Notes: generated by a model from the letters alone, not told the origin. Shown: positions 1 to 6,146, counted from the stretch's first letter. The stretch is DNA of 9,932 nt from an uncultured Azospirillum sp. (GCA_900538765.1 UQAB01000040.1:1-9932); one strand, 5' to 3'. Made by a program: numbers and translations.

Positions 1-72
1 ATGACGTTTGCGGCGGCAGTCGCGCAATTTTAGTCCCAGCCTTTTGAAGAAATCTGTTTTGCTCTTTTTCAT
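1..72 (-). CDS. 5' end of unidentified basic protein, truncated by window edge
   Basis: Reading leftwards from an ATG at 72-70, 24 codons stay open to the window edge and give MKKSKTDFFKRLGLKLRDCR followed by RKRH. The start is supported by a strong Shine-Dalgarno, AAGGAG (plus-strand 83-88), 10 bases upstream of the ATG. A sigma70-like promoter lies about 190 bases upstream, with a highly folded leader between. The peptide is very basic and has no signal peptide or membrane segment in the visible part, so a cytoplasmic protein is likely, possibly one that binds nucleic acid. I do not recognise the family. The call depends on the start context and leader, because only 24 residues can be read. 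Confidence 0.55.
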   Translation of the reverse strand, partial: MKKSKTDFFKRLGLKLRDCRRKRH

Positions 73-257
73 TTTCTTAAAGCTCCTTGTTTGGGGAAAA
101 ACAAACTCTCCGATGTCAACAAAACAAAGGAGAGTGGAGCTCAAAACTGTAACCAGACAGTCGCTGTTATTCAATATATTACCAGCACTCCACTCCAAGA
201 GTGGATGCTTTTCTGGTTAGGTGTTTTGAGACACCGCAGACAGAACGCCTGTCTGCA
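73..257 (-). ncRNA. Structured 5' leader, candidate cis-regulatory RNA
   Basis: Read on the minus strand from about 257 to 73, the leader is nearly all base-paired. In transcription order the stems are 256-249/243-236 (8 bp, 5-nt loop), 235-231/224-220 (5 bp), 205-199/195-189 (7 bp, extended past a bulge by 208-206/187-185), 161-157/150-146 (5 bp), then a three-way junction. The junction has helices 141-136/86-81, 135-129/111-105 and 104-99/92-87 with no unpaired base between them. The closing helix covers most of the Shine-Dalgarno (88-83), so this fold would hide the ribosome-binding site. The loop at 151-156 (aaccag) can also pair with ctggtt at 213-218, a possible pseudoknot. The pairing is seen directly; a regulatory role is inferred. 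Confidence 0.55.
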
Positions 258-263
258 TTTGTT

Positions 264-292
264 ACTGTAGCTGAGGTGTGCGGAAATGTAAA
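264..292 (-). promoter_or_regulatory. Sigma70-like promoter for the left-edge gene
   Basis: On the minus strand TTTACA (plus 292-287) is followed after 17 bases by TACAGT (plus 269-264). This matches the consensus at five and four positions of six. Transcription would begin near 257, exactly where the folded leader starts, which supports both calls. Confidence 0.5.
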
Positions 293-302
293 GGGATTTT
301 TT

Positions 303-541
303 GCGGGGAGCCCCCGCGGGCGCACCTGCGAGGTGAGCGGTCGGTTAGCCGCTGGTTGATTGTGCGTCAGGAGGCGCGATGCTTAGATAGGGGCTCCCGG
401 GAGAAAGGGAAATGTCATGTTCGGATTAAATCCGAACATCCAGGTCAAATAAAGATTCTTTATTTTTACCTGGATCCCCGGGTCGTGCTGCGCTTGCCCG
501 AGGATGACGTTCTTTGGGAGGGGTGGAGGATGACGTTCTTT
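303..541. repeat. Block of dispersed intergenic repeats, copy A
   Basis: This stretch shares several modules with other parts of the window. Positions 303-324 are identical to 8608-8629. The segment with 'gaggcgcgatgcttagat' and the following 'gggagaaagggaaa...tgtcatgttcggatt' (about 371-427) recurs at about 9625-9681. The 16-mer gaggatgacgttcttt occurs at 500-515 and 526-541, and again at 9689-9704. Two inverted repeats sit side by side: 417-439 has perfect 11-bp arms around one base, and 440-473 has arms of 6 + 9 bp. The part around 471-505 resembles the 'ggatccccgggtc...cccgaggatgac' repeats common in alphaproteobacteria. An open frame across 278-571 is low-complexity and explained by the repeats, so the 73-644 interval holds no protein gene that I can support. 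Confidence 0.75.
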
Positions 542-597
542 TGTTTGGCAGGGCTTCCAGGAGGACAATAATATCTTACGGAATGAATGGGTGATAA

Positions 598-623
598 AAA
601 AGCCCGGATTTGCCGGGCTTTTG
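598..623 (-). terminator. Rho-independent terminator of the barrel protein gene
   Basis: AAAAGCCCGG and CCGGGCTTTT flank a five-base loop. On the minus strand the GC stem is followed by a run of T, 22 bases after the stop codon of the 645-1238 gene. The A/T tails on both sides could let it work in both directions. Confidence 0.85.
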
Positions 624-644
624 TTGCGGAAAATTCCGGACGGT

Positions 645-1238
645 TTAGAAAGTGTATCTTAAACCGACGGTGAATTCCTTGATACTCTTAATTGCTTCGA
701 CATCGGTCAGCACATAACGTCCCATGGCGCGGACACCTAAGCTGTCGGTGATGTTGACCTGTGCGCCGACGCCAAAACGGACGCCGGTGCCGTCAAAAGA
801 GTTGGTGACGTTCATCATCTTGCCGCCGTAATAGTAATTGCGGTTGACGTCCGCCTTATACTGTCCGATACCGACGGAAGTCAGAATTTCGACCATATCA
901 AGGTTGATGAAATCGCTGACCAAGTCAACGCCGTAGGCTTTGATTTTGACGGAAGAATCACTGCCGTCGTTAATCAGCTGCGTGTTGTAGGCGGTGTTGT
1001 TTTCACTGCCCAGCGACTGCTGGTAAAAGCCTTCGACTGCCAGATTGGTTGTCAGTTTGATACCGACGCTGCCGGTGACGGAGTTGAATTCCTGCGCAAG
1101 CTGTTTGTTGTAGGGCGACTCGTATTTGGCGTCAATATAGGAATAATCAACACCGATATACGGGCGCCAGATTTTGGCATTGGCGCTTACGGAAAACAAG
1201 CTGCAGGCGGCAACGGTTAAAAGCAAACCTTTTTTCAT
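645..1238 (-). CDS. Outer-membrane beta-barrel protein (OmpA-like/OMP_b-brl type)
   Basis: This 197-residue protein has a clear signal peptide (basic MKKG, hydrophobic core, cleavage after SANA near residue 21). The mature part is a chain of alternating amphipathic strands rich in Tyr, Gly and Asn. It ends in VGLRYTF, with the C-terminal Phe typical of barrels inserted by the BAM complex. Size and pattern suit a small 8-strand barrel of the porin-like OMP_b-brl family. It is clearly paralogous to the protein at 7819-8457: YIGVDYSY matches YIGADYVY, KAYGVDLV matches QAYGVDMI, and GVRFGVGAQVNI..LGVRAMGRYV matches GVRVGAGFQINL..ISLRAMYRYI. AAGGGAC lies about 6 bases before the ATG. It is divergent from the SGNH gene and closed by its own terminator. 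Substrate or role cannot be read from sequence. Confidence 0.85.
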   Translation of the reverse strand: MKKGLLLTVAACSLFSVSANAKIWRPYIGVDYSYIDAKYESPYNKQLAQEFNSVTGSVGIKLTTNLAVEGFYQQSLGSENNTAYNTQLINDGSDSSVKIKAYGVDLVSDFINLDMVEILTSVGIGQYKADVNRNYYYGGKMMNVTNSFDGTGVRFGVGAQVNITDSLGVRAMGRYVLTDVEAIKSIKEFTVGLRYTF

Positions 1239-1324
1239 TGTTTTGTCCCTTTATGAAATTTAACACAGCCTACTATAAGGCCAATCTGGTTAACAAAGCT
1301 TAAAGAATAAATGCGAAACATTGA

Positions 1325-1353
1325 TTGACAAGGGCGGCGATATTCTTTAAAAC
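1325..1353 (+). promoter_or_regulatory. Sigma70-like promoter for the SGNH-MBOAT operon
   Basis: A perfect -35 hexamer TTGACA (1325-1330), a 17-base spacer and TAAAAC (1348-1353) would start transcription near 1360, about 30 bases before the first gene. The -10 is only a four-of-six match. Confidence 0.5.
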
Positions 1354-1389
1354 TGACGGAGAATAAATTTTTCGGAAAAGCGATAAGAT

Positions 1390-2715
1390 ATGAAGCGTTT
1401 GATTGTAAGCATTGTTTTGACGGCGGTTATCATGTTTTGGGCATACAGCTTTTATTGCCCGGAAGGCTGGCGCAGTTTTGACTGGAAGATGTTTGTTATT
1501 TTCCTGACGCTGGGCTTTTTTGCCATGTATAAGGTTGTGCAGTATCTGGCGCAGTTCAAAATTGTTGAAAAAAATTCGCGCATAGACATTGTGTTTGTGG
1601 TCTGTGTGGTGGCTTTTATGTATTTTCCGGCGTCGCATATCAATCATGATACGGTTTCGGTTCAGGAAAACCGCAATCTCGCCAAGTATAAGCCGCTGGT
1701 TGAAAACGGCAAAATCAACTTTAACTACGGGCGCGATTTTGAAAGCTGGTTTAACGACCATTTTAACAGCCGCGCTTTTTTTATCAATATTCACAGCAAG
1801 ATTTCGCGGTTGATTGACCGCAACCTTAAAAACGCCACGGCTATGGCCGGCAAAGAAAACTGGCTGTTTACCAAACGCTGGAATTCGGTTGACACGTTTC
1901 AGAACAAGACGCTGTACAGCGACGCGGAGCTGAAGGAAATCAAAAAGAATCTGGAAGACGTTAACAAGTGGGCACGGAAAAACGGCATTAAGTTTTATGT
2001 TTTGCTTAACCCCGACAAAGAGCGGATTTATCCGGAATATTATCCCGACGGCTATGACAAGGTGCGCGATTTGTCTCGCATTCAGCAGACTTATGACTAT
2101 ATTCGCCAAAATGTCAATGTGCCGGTGGTTTATGCCTATGACGAGCTGATGAAGGCCAAGAAAGACCATATTCTTTATTACAAAACCGGGACGCACTGGA
2201 ATCATCGCGGGGCATTCATTGCCTATACCAAGCTGATGAAGCGGATTAAAAAGGATTTTCCGCAGCTCTATGTGATGCGTGAAAAGGACTTTGACATTGA
2301 GCCGAAGCTTGAGGCTGACGTGGACATTGCTTCGGCGCTTGGCATCAACGCTTATGACACTTTCCCGAAGGAAGACCTGACTTATGACGTGTTTAACGTT
2401 AAAAAGCCGCGGACGACCAGCAAGCACACTTTTCTGGACAACGACCGGCGGATTGAAACCTTTGACTTTGTCAACGCCGATAAGTCCAAAAAGCTGAAGG
2501 CGGTGATTTACGGCGACAGCTTTACCCTGCGCATGAACTGGTATATGGCCGAGAGTTTTGCGACTTTCCAGCATATTTACACCGGTTACGGCCGGAATTT
2601 TGACGTTTCGTATATGGCGGACGATATTTTGGCGCAGAAGCCCGATATCTTTATTGTTCAGACGACCGAAAGGCTGCTTGACCGCCTCAAGGTTTTGAAT
2701 GCACCGGAGATTTAA
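1390..2715 (+). CDS. AlgJ/AlgX-like SGNH-fold acetyltransferase partner, membrane-anchored
   Basis: The 441-residue protein has three hydrophobic segments at the N-terminus (about residues 3-22, 33-54 and 65-81) and a long soluble domain that should lie in the periplasm. Signature elements of the AlgJ/AlgX/DHHW group are visible: QENRNLAKYKPL at 92-103, THWNH at 268-272 and YGDSF at 374-378. Ser377 and His269 are the likely catalytic residues, with an Asp not assigned with certainty. In this family the protein works with an MBOAT channel to transfer acetyl groups to polysaccharide hydroxyls. The MBOAT gene follows after three bases, which strongly supports that role. AlgJ proteins usually have one anchor, so three membrane segments are unusual. 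The acceptor glycan is not identifiable, since no polysaccharide biosynthesis genes are in the window. The Shine-Dalgarno is weak. Confidence 0.82.
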   Translation: MKRLIVSIVLTAVIMFWAYSFYCPEGWRSFDWKMFVIFLTLGFFAMYKVVQYLAQFKIVEKNSRIDIVFVVCVVAFMYFPASHINHDTVSVQENRNLAKYKPLVENGKINFNYGRDFESWFNDHFNSRAFFINIHSKISRLIDRNLKNATAMAGKENWLFTKRWNSVDTFQNKTLYSDAELKEIKKNLEDVNKWARKNGIKFYVLLNPDKERIYPEYYPDGYDKVRDLSRIQQTYDYIRQNVNVPVVYAYDELMKAKKDHILYYKTGTHWNHRGAFIAYTKLMKRIKKDFPQLYVMREKDFDIEPKLEADVDIASALGINAYDTFPKEDLTYDVFNVKKPRTTSKHTFLDNDRRIETFDFVNADKSKKLKAVIYGDSFTLRMNWYMAESFATFQHIYTGYGRNFDVSYMADDILAQKPDIFIVQTTERLLDRLKVLNAPEI

Positions 2716-2718
2716 GAC

Positions 2719-4125
2719 ATGTTATTCAGTTCTATGACGTTTTTGTTTGTGTTTATGCCTTTGGTCATTACCGTTTACGGCCTGTCCAAAAAGGAAATCC
2801 GCAATTATGTGCTGCTGGTGGCGAGCATTGTCTTTTATGCCTGGGGCGAGCCGCGTTATCTGGCGATTATGATTATCACCATTCTGGTCAATTATGTCGG
2901 CGCGATTGAAATGGCGCGTTTTGCCAACCGCAAAAAACGCAAGCTGATTTTGGCGGCGACAATTCTGACCGACCTTGGCTTTTTGATTTATTTCAAGTAT
3001 TTCAACTTTATGGTCGAAAACCTCAACAACTGGCTGGAGCTGGAGTTTGATTATATCGATGTGATTATGCCAATCGGCATTTCCTTTTATACCTTTCAGG
3101 CGATGTCTTATCTTATTGACGTATACCGCCGCGAGGTGAAAGCGCAAAAAGACATTTACAAGCTGGCGCTGTATATCGTGCTGTTTCCGCAGCTGGTGGC
3201 CGGGCCGATTGTCAAATATCACGATGTGTGCGACCAGATTGACAGCCGCAAGGTCGAATTTAAAAATGTGATTATCGGTTTCAAGCGCTTTATCATGGGG
3301 CTGGCGAAAAAGGTTTTGCTTGCCAACACGCTGGCAGTCGTGGCCGACAAGGTATTTGCGCAGGATACGGAACTGCTCAGCCAGGGTATAGCCTGGATTG
3401 GCGCGGTGGCTTATATGTTACAGCTTTATTATGATTTCAGCGGTTATTCCGACATGGCTATCGGGCTGGGGTTGATGTTTGGTTTTAAATTTATGGAGAA
3501 CTTTAATTATCCGTATATTTCAAAATCAATCAGTGAGTTTTGGACCAGGTGGCATATTTCTCTGTCGACGTGGTTTAAGCAGTATCTTTATTTTCCGCTC
3601 GGCGGCAATCGCAAAGGGAAGTTTCGTACCTATATCAATCTGGTTATCGTCTTTCTGGCGACGGGTATCTGGCACGGCGCGGCCTGGACTTATTTTGCCT
3701 GGGGTGTATGGAACGCCGTGTTTATCGTGATTGAGAAAGCGCTCGGTTGGGGCAAAGACACGCTTCAAACATGGTACGGCAAGGCTCTCCGCCATATATA
3801 CGCCTTGTTTGCCGTCGGTTTGGGCATGATTATTTTCCGCGCGCCGTCGGTTGACTATGCTTCCGAATTTATTCAGGTGATGTTTGGCCTCATCGATAAT
3901 CACAACTTGCCGAAATACGACTATGGTCTGAACTATAAATTTCTGCTTGCCGCGCTTACCGGGCTGTTTTTGGCCATGCCGATTATGCGGGGTATTCTGG
4001 AAGTCCGTTATGAGCGGAAAGTTCTGCGCACCGTCATCAACATCTGGCTCTTTATGCTTTTCTTTTTATCGACGATTTCATTAGCGGCTAGTACGTATAA
4101 TCCGTTTATCTACTTCCGTTTCTAG
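2719..4125 (+). CDS. MBOAT-family O-acyltransferase (AlgI/DltB/PatA-like)
   Basis: This 468-residue polytopic membrane protein carries the full MBOAT signature set: MPIGISFYTFQ (117-127), FPQLVAGPI (156-164), YYDFSGYSDMAIGLG (237-251), EFWTRWHISLSTWF (273-286) and ATGIWHGAAW (314-323). His319 in GIWHGA matches the invariant catalytic histidine, and His279 the second conserved one. Family members pass acyl groups, usually acetyl, from the cytoplasm across the inner membrane to a periplasmic partner or glycan. The length is normal for AlgI. GGAG at the end of the preceding gene is the likely ribosome-binding site, and the three-base gap implies co-transcription and coupled translation. The stop codon lies at the edge of a large palindrome. 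The sequence fits polysaccharide O-acetylation better than D-alanylation, because no dlt genes are adjacent. Confidence 0.92.
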   Translation: MLFSSMTFLFVFMPLVITVYGLSKKEIRNYVLLVASIVFYAWGEPRYLAIMIITILVNYVGAIEMARFANRKKRKLILAATILTDLGFLIYFKYFNFMVENLNNWLELEFDYIDVIMPIGISFYTFQAMSYLIDVYRREVKAQKDIYKLALYIVLFPQLVAGPIVKYHDVCDQIDSRKVEFKNVIIGFKRFIMGLAKKVLLANTLAVVADKVFAQDTELLSQGIAWIGAVAYMLQLYYDFSGYSDMAIGLGLMFGFKFMENFNYPYISKSISEFWTRWHISLSTWFKQYLYFPLGGNRKGKFRTYINLVIVFLATGIWHGAAWTYFAWGVWNAVFIVIEKALGWGKDTLQTWYGKALRHIYALFAVGLGMIIFRAPSVDYASEFIQVMFGLIDNHNLPKYDYGLNYKFLLAALTGLFLAMPIMRGILEVRYERKVLRTVINIWLFMLFFLSTISLAASTYNPFIYFRF

Positions 4126-4252
4126 TAAAAGCGCGCTCTATGGTCGATTAGTGCGTTGTCTGCGTGTCAAAAGTGTCCTCACGTACTACTATGTACGCTG
4201 CGGTACTTTTGCACTTGACGCCTACTACTCGACTCATATATCGCGCTTTTAC
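4125..4252. repeat. Large imperfect palindrome after the MBOAT gene
   Basis: The arms 4125-4174 and 4204-4252 are imperfect inverted repeats of about 50 bases: outer ends gtaaaagcgcg and cgcgcttttac, inner ends tgtcaaaagt and acttttgcactt. The central 29 bases contain a second hairpin, cgtac/gtacg. The palindrome starts in the MBOAT stop codon. It may act as a processing or termination structure for that transcript, or be a REP/MITE-like unit; neither is shown. An open frame at 4164-4361 crosses it and the neighbouring repeats and is not credible as a gene. Confidence 0.75.
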
Positions 4253-4363
4253 AGCGGCTAAGGGCGCAGCACAGGCATTTATCAAAGCCATGGATGTTTT
4301 TTTATATTATAAATGCGGCGGATGTTTTTTTATATGTTCCCTGACCTTTTACAGCGGCTAAGG
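4246..4363. repeat. Exact 18-bp direct repeats spaced 100 bp
   Basis: cttttacagcggctaagg occurs at 4246-4263 and 4346-4363, exactly 100 bases apart. The first copy forms the outer end of the palindrome's right arm. Between them, ggatgtttttttatat occurs at 4292-4307 and 4320-4335, a 28-base period. The pattern suggests local duplication or the scar of an insertion. Confidence 0.75.
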
Positions 4364-4423
4364 CGGGGTGAAATAGTGTAAAGTATCAAATTGTTTTCAC
4401 ATCTTCCAGACCACAAAAACAAC

Positions 4424-4452
4424 TTGCTAAAACTTTCCCCTTATGCTACCCT
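4424..4452 (+). promoter_or_regulatory. Sigma70-like promoter for the structured RNA
   Basis: TTGCTA (4424-4429), a 17-base spacer and TACCCT (4447-4452) predict a start near 4459-4461, which is the first base of the first stem of the folded RNA. Confidence 0.5.
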
Positions 4453-4459
4453 TTATCTT

Positions 4460-4679
4460 AAGCGGCAGAGTTTGCCGCTGAGGGCGTCACAACCCTTTAG
4501 AAGTATGGTCGTAGAGCATAATAGCGACCCAAAATAAATATATGCTGATATCTGTCCTAACATGTGCTAGGAGGCGGATGTCAGCGTTATAAGGCTTTGC
4601 ACGAAAGCGCTGAGCCATTTGTACTTCTATGGTTGTGAACATCCGCCCGCCTTTTCTTTTGAAAAGCGGGTTTTGTTTT
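4460..4679 (+). ncRNA. Multi-branched structured RNA or leader ending in a terminator
   Basis: This is not a family I recognise. The stems are: 4461-4467/4473-4479 (7 bp); a closing stem made of 4487-4494/4631-4638 (TCACAACC with GGTTGTGA) and 4499-4505/4622-4628 (AGAAGTA with TACTTCT), possibly extended by 4482-4486/4644-4648. Inside are 4507-4512/4524-4529, a long arm 4544-4553/4576-4585 (10 pairs with wobbles) continued by 4555-4559/4568-4572, and 4593-4596/4613-4616. The whole is a multi-helix junction. The terminator at 4646-4670 follows. GGATGT at 4576-4581 can instead pair with ACATCC at 4639-4644, which in turn can pair with the Shine-Dalgarno region 4692-4700. That allows two exclusive states. 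It could be a free small RNA or a riboswitch-like leader of the next gene. Confidence 0.65.
4646..4679 (+). terminator. Rho-independent terminator at the end of the structured RNA
   Basis: CCCGC and TTTTC (4646-4656, one bulged C) pair with GAAAAGCGGG (4661-4670) around a TTTT loop, followed by ttttgtttt. It stands 24 bases before the next start codon. It therefore either ends a separate RNA or attenuates the downstream gene. Its left side overlaps the optional extension of the junction's closing stem at 4644-4648. Confidence 0.8.
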
Positions 4680-4702
4680 AACTTTAAACAAGGATGTTCA
4701 AC

Positions 4703-5512
4703 ATGAATATTAATTTTAAATTTTTACTTTGCGGAGCGGCTTTTTGTTTTGTTCCACAAGCCGCTGTTGCGCAATGCGCGGTTACCGATTGCCAACAACT
4801 GGGCTATACTTCGTTAAAATCATGTACAGGCGGTTTAAAATGTCCCTTCGGCGAATATTGGGCTTGTCCCAAAGTTGAAGAAAAAGCTGTTTTAGGTGAA
4901 TGTACCGGCTATGCCCAAAACTGTAAAATCGCCGATATTCTCAACAGTGACGGGACATGTTCAAATGATAAAGTTTCTGGCAAGACGCCGATAGGTGTTG
5001 TTGTTTATATCAGCGGCGGCAGTGATAAGTGTGGTTACGCCATGACTGCAAGTCCGATTGCGACAAATATCAAATGGTCAACAGAAAATGTTAGTACAGG
5101 TGCTTTCCAATCATCCAACTGGGAAACAGCAATTACGGATTTCGACGTTAGAGGCAATATGACAAAGATTATCCAGACAGCCAATGGTAACAGCAGTAAA
5201 TATCCTGCAGCTTACACAGCATTAAATTATGCCCCAAGCGCTATACTAACTTCTAAAGGTAAGTGGGCTTTGCCGACAGCGGGTATTTTGAACAGCCTGT
5301 ACACTAACTTAAATGCTATTAATAACACCATATCCAAACTAGGTGGCACACAACTTACTACCAATAATGAATATATCTGGTCGTCATCCGAAGCCTCAAG
5401 CAAACAAACGTGGCTTTTCCTCACTGACCGCAGCCATGGCCTTGGCGCAGATGGCATATACGGCCACTACAAAACTATTGATGGCGTCGTCCGGCCGGTG
5501 ATTGCTTTTTAA
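4703..5512 (+). CDS. Secreted Cys-rich protein with DUF1566-like (C-type-lectin-like) C-terminus
   Basis: From the ATG at 4703 the product has 269 residues. That start is preferred over the ATG at 4694 because AAGGA (4690-4694) lies 8 bases upstream of it, whereas 4694 would overlap the SD. The signal peptide ends in AAVA before Gln24. Residues 25-86 are Cys-rich (Cys25, 30, 41, 47, 55, 67, 74, 86, with TDCQQLGY and KCPFGEYWACP), suggesting disulfides and an extracytoplasmic location. The C-terminal part has the DUF1566 / Fibrobacter-paralogue pattern: GKWALPTAG (186-194), YIWSSSE (224-230) and the end VRPVIAF. This fold is related to C-type lectins and often serves as a ligand-binding module. 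The gene looks more AT-rich than its neighbours and is preceded by a structured RNA and palindromes, so it may be an accessory gene. The exact function is unknown. Confidence 0.75.
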   Translation: MNINFKFLLCGAAFCFVPQAAVAQCAVTDCQQLGYTSLKSCTGGLKCPFGEYWACPKVEEKAVLGECTGYAQNCKIADILNSDGTCSNDKVSGKTPIGVVVYISGGSDKCGYAMTASPIATNIKWSTENVSTGAFQSSNWETAITDFDVRGNMTKIIQTANGNSSKYPAAYTALNYAPSAILTSKGKWALPTAGILNSLYTNLNAINNTISKLGGTQLTTNNEYIWSSSEASSKQTWLFLTDRSHGLGADGIYGHYKTIDGVVRPVIAF

Positions 5513-5531
5513 ATTGAGAATTTATTTTGTT

Positions 5532-5561
5532 TCATCCCCTTCTTACTCAGGGAGGGGATGA
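5532..5561. repeat. Intergenic hairpin after the secreted-protein gene
   Basis: TCATCCCCT and AGGGGATGA form 9-bp arms around 12 bases. No clear T run follows on the plus strand, so a terminator role is uncertain. The ccct/aggg composition resembles the palindromes at 8704-8797. Confidence 0.5.
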
Positions 5562-5623
5562 GACGGAAAGAAAAATTATATCAGAATGAAAAATATTTTC
5601 TTTTCTCCCTTTAAATTTCCGGT

Positions 5624-5652
5624 TTGCTGATTAGATATAACTATGTTCTAAT
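5624..5652 (+). promoter_or_regulatory. Sigma70-like promoter for ygiW-like gene
   Basis: TTGCTG (5624-5629), a 17-base spacer and TCTAAT (5647-5652; five of six) predict a start near 5659, about 30 bases before the gene. Confidence 0.45.
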
Positions 5653-5689
5653 TAGTGTTTACACAATTCTTTATTTGGAGTGAAAGTAT

Positions 5690-6061
5690 ATGAGAAAAGC
5701 AAGTTTGGCGGCTTTGGTCGCGGTGGCGGTTATGATGGCGGGGACTGCCGTTATGGCTAAAAAACACGGCGGCGGTTTTGCCGGTCCGTCCAATGTTAAT
5801 GTGGTAACGGTTGAACAGGCCAAAAATATGAAAGACGATACGCATGTCATTTTGCGCGGTTATATTGAGAGCCATCTCGGCGGCGAAGATTATATGTTTA
5901 AGGACAGCACCGGTTCCATTGCCGTTGAAATTGACGATGACGACTGGAACGGCCTGACAGTTCAGCCTTCTGATTTGGTTGAGATAAAAGGCGAGGTTGA
6001 TACCCACTGGTCAAAGCCGACGAATATTGACGTTGATAAAATTAATCTGATTCAAAAATAA
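5690..6061 (+). CDS. ygiW: YgiW/YdeI-family periplasmic OB-fold (BOF) protein
   Basis: The 123-residue product starts with a signal peptide (MRKASL, hydrophobic core, cleavage after AVMA near residue 23). The mature part carries the BOF-domain pattern: GFAGPSN (29-35), a V-T-V-E-Q-A-K segment, HVILRGYIE (52-60), DYMFKDSTGSIAVEID (67-82), W86-N-G and DLVEIKGEVDT (95-105), ending in NIDVDKINLI. In enterobacteria YgiW and YdeI help cells tolerate oxidative stress, cationic peptides and metals, and related proteins bind small ligands in the periplasm; the precise role here is inferred. GGAG lies 9 bases before the ATG. The gene has its own promoter and a strong terminator, so it is probably monocistronic. 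Length is normal for the family. Confidence 0.88.
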   Translation: MRKASLAALVAVAVMMAGTAVMAKKHGGGFAGPSNVNVVTVEQAKNMKDDTHVILRGYIESHLGGEDYMFKDSTGSIAVEIDDDDWNGLTVQPSDLVEIKGEVDTHWSKPTNIDVDKINLIQK

Positions 6062-6075
6062 TTTTTATGCTGAGG

Positions 6076-6107
6076 AAAAAGGAGGGCGTTTTTTTCCCTC
6101 CTTTTTT
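6076..6107 (+). terminator. Rho-independent terminator after ygiW-like gene
   Basis: AAAAAGGAGGG pairs with CCCTCCTTTTT around a loop of cg and seven T, followed by more T. It begins 14 bases after the stop codon. Confidence 0.85.
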
Positions 6108-6117
6108 GTTTCCGCCT

Positions 6118-6146
6118 CTGGACTTTTACGGCGCAGCGTTTATACT
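6118..6146 (+). promoter_or_regulatory. Possible promoter for the DUF3750 gene
   Basis: TATACT (6141-6146; five of six) is preceded at 17 bases by a weak -35, CTGGAC (6118-6123). It lies between the ygiW terminator and the gene, where a promoter is needed. Confidence 0.35.

Noticed and set aside
8..220. A 70-codon plus-strand frame at the left edge
   Set aside because: It runs through the hairpins of the minus-strand leader and has no start signal; the minus-strand reading has a strong Shine-Dalgarno and promoter.
300..541. CRISPR array
   Set aside because: Repeats are modular and irregularly spaced, with no constant repeat-spacer unit and no cas genes.
278..571. A 97-codon plus-strand frame
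   Set aside because: It consists of the dispersed repeat modules and inverted repeats, has no ribosome-binding site and shows no protein-like pattern.
1300..2574. A 424-codon open frame on the minus strand
   Set aside because: It is antisense to the SGNH protein, which has recognisable family motifs and an operon partner. The antisense product has no plausible domain, and its openness follows from codon bias on the real strand.
4164..4361. A 65-codon frame after the MBOAT gene
   Set aside because: It lies inside the palindrome and direct repeats and has no ribosome-binding site.
4544..4610. Possible hammerhead ribozyme (CTGATA ... CGAAAG)
   Set aside because: The core needs CUGAUGA and a stem leading to GAAA; the bases here differ and the strands between do not pair as required.
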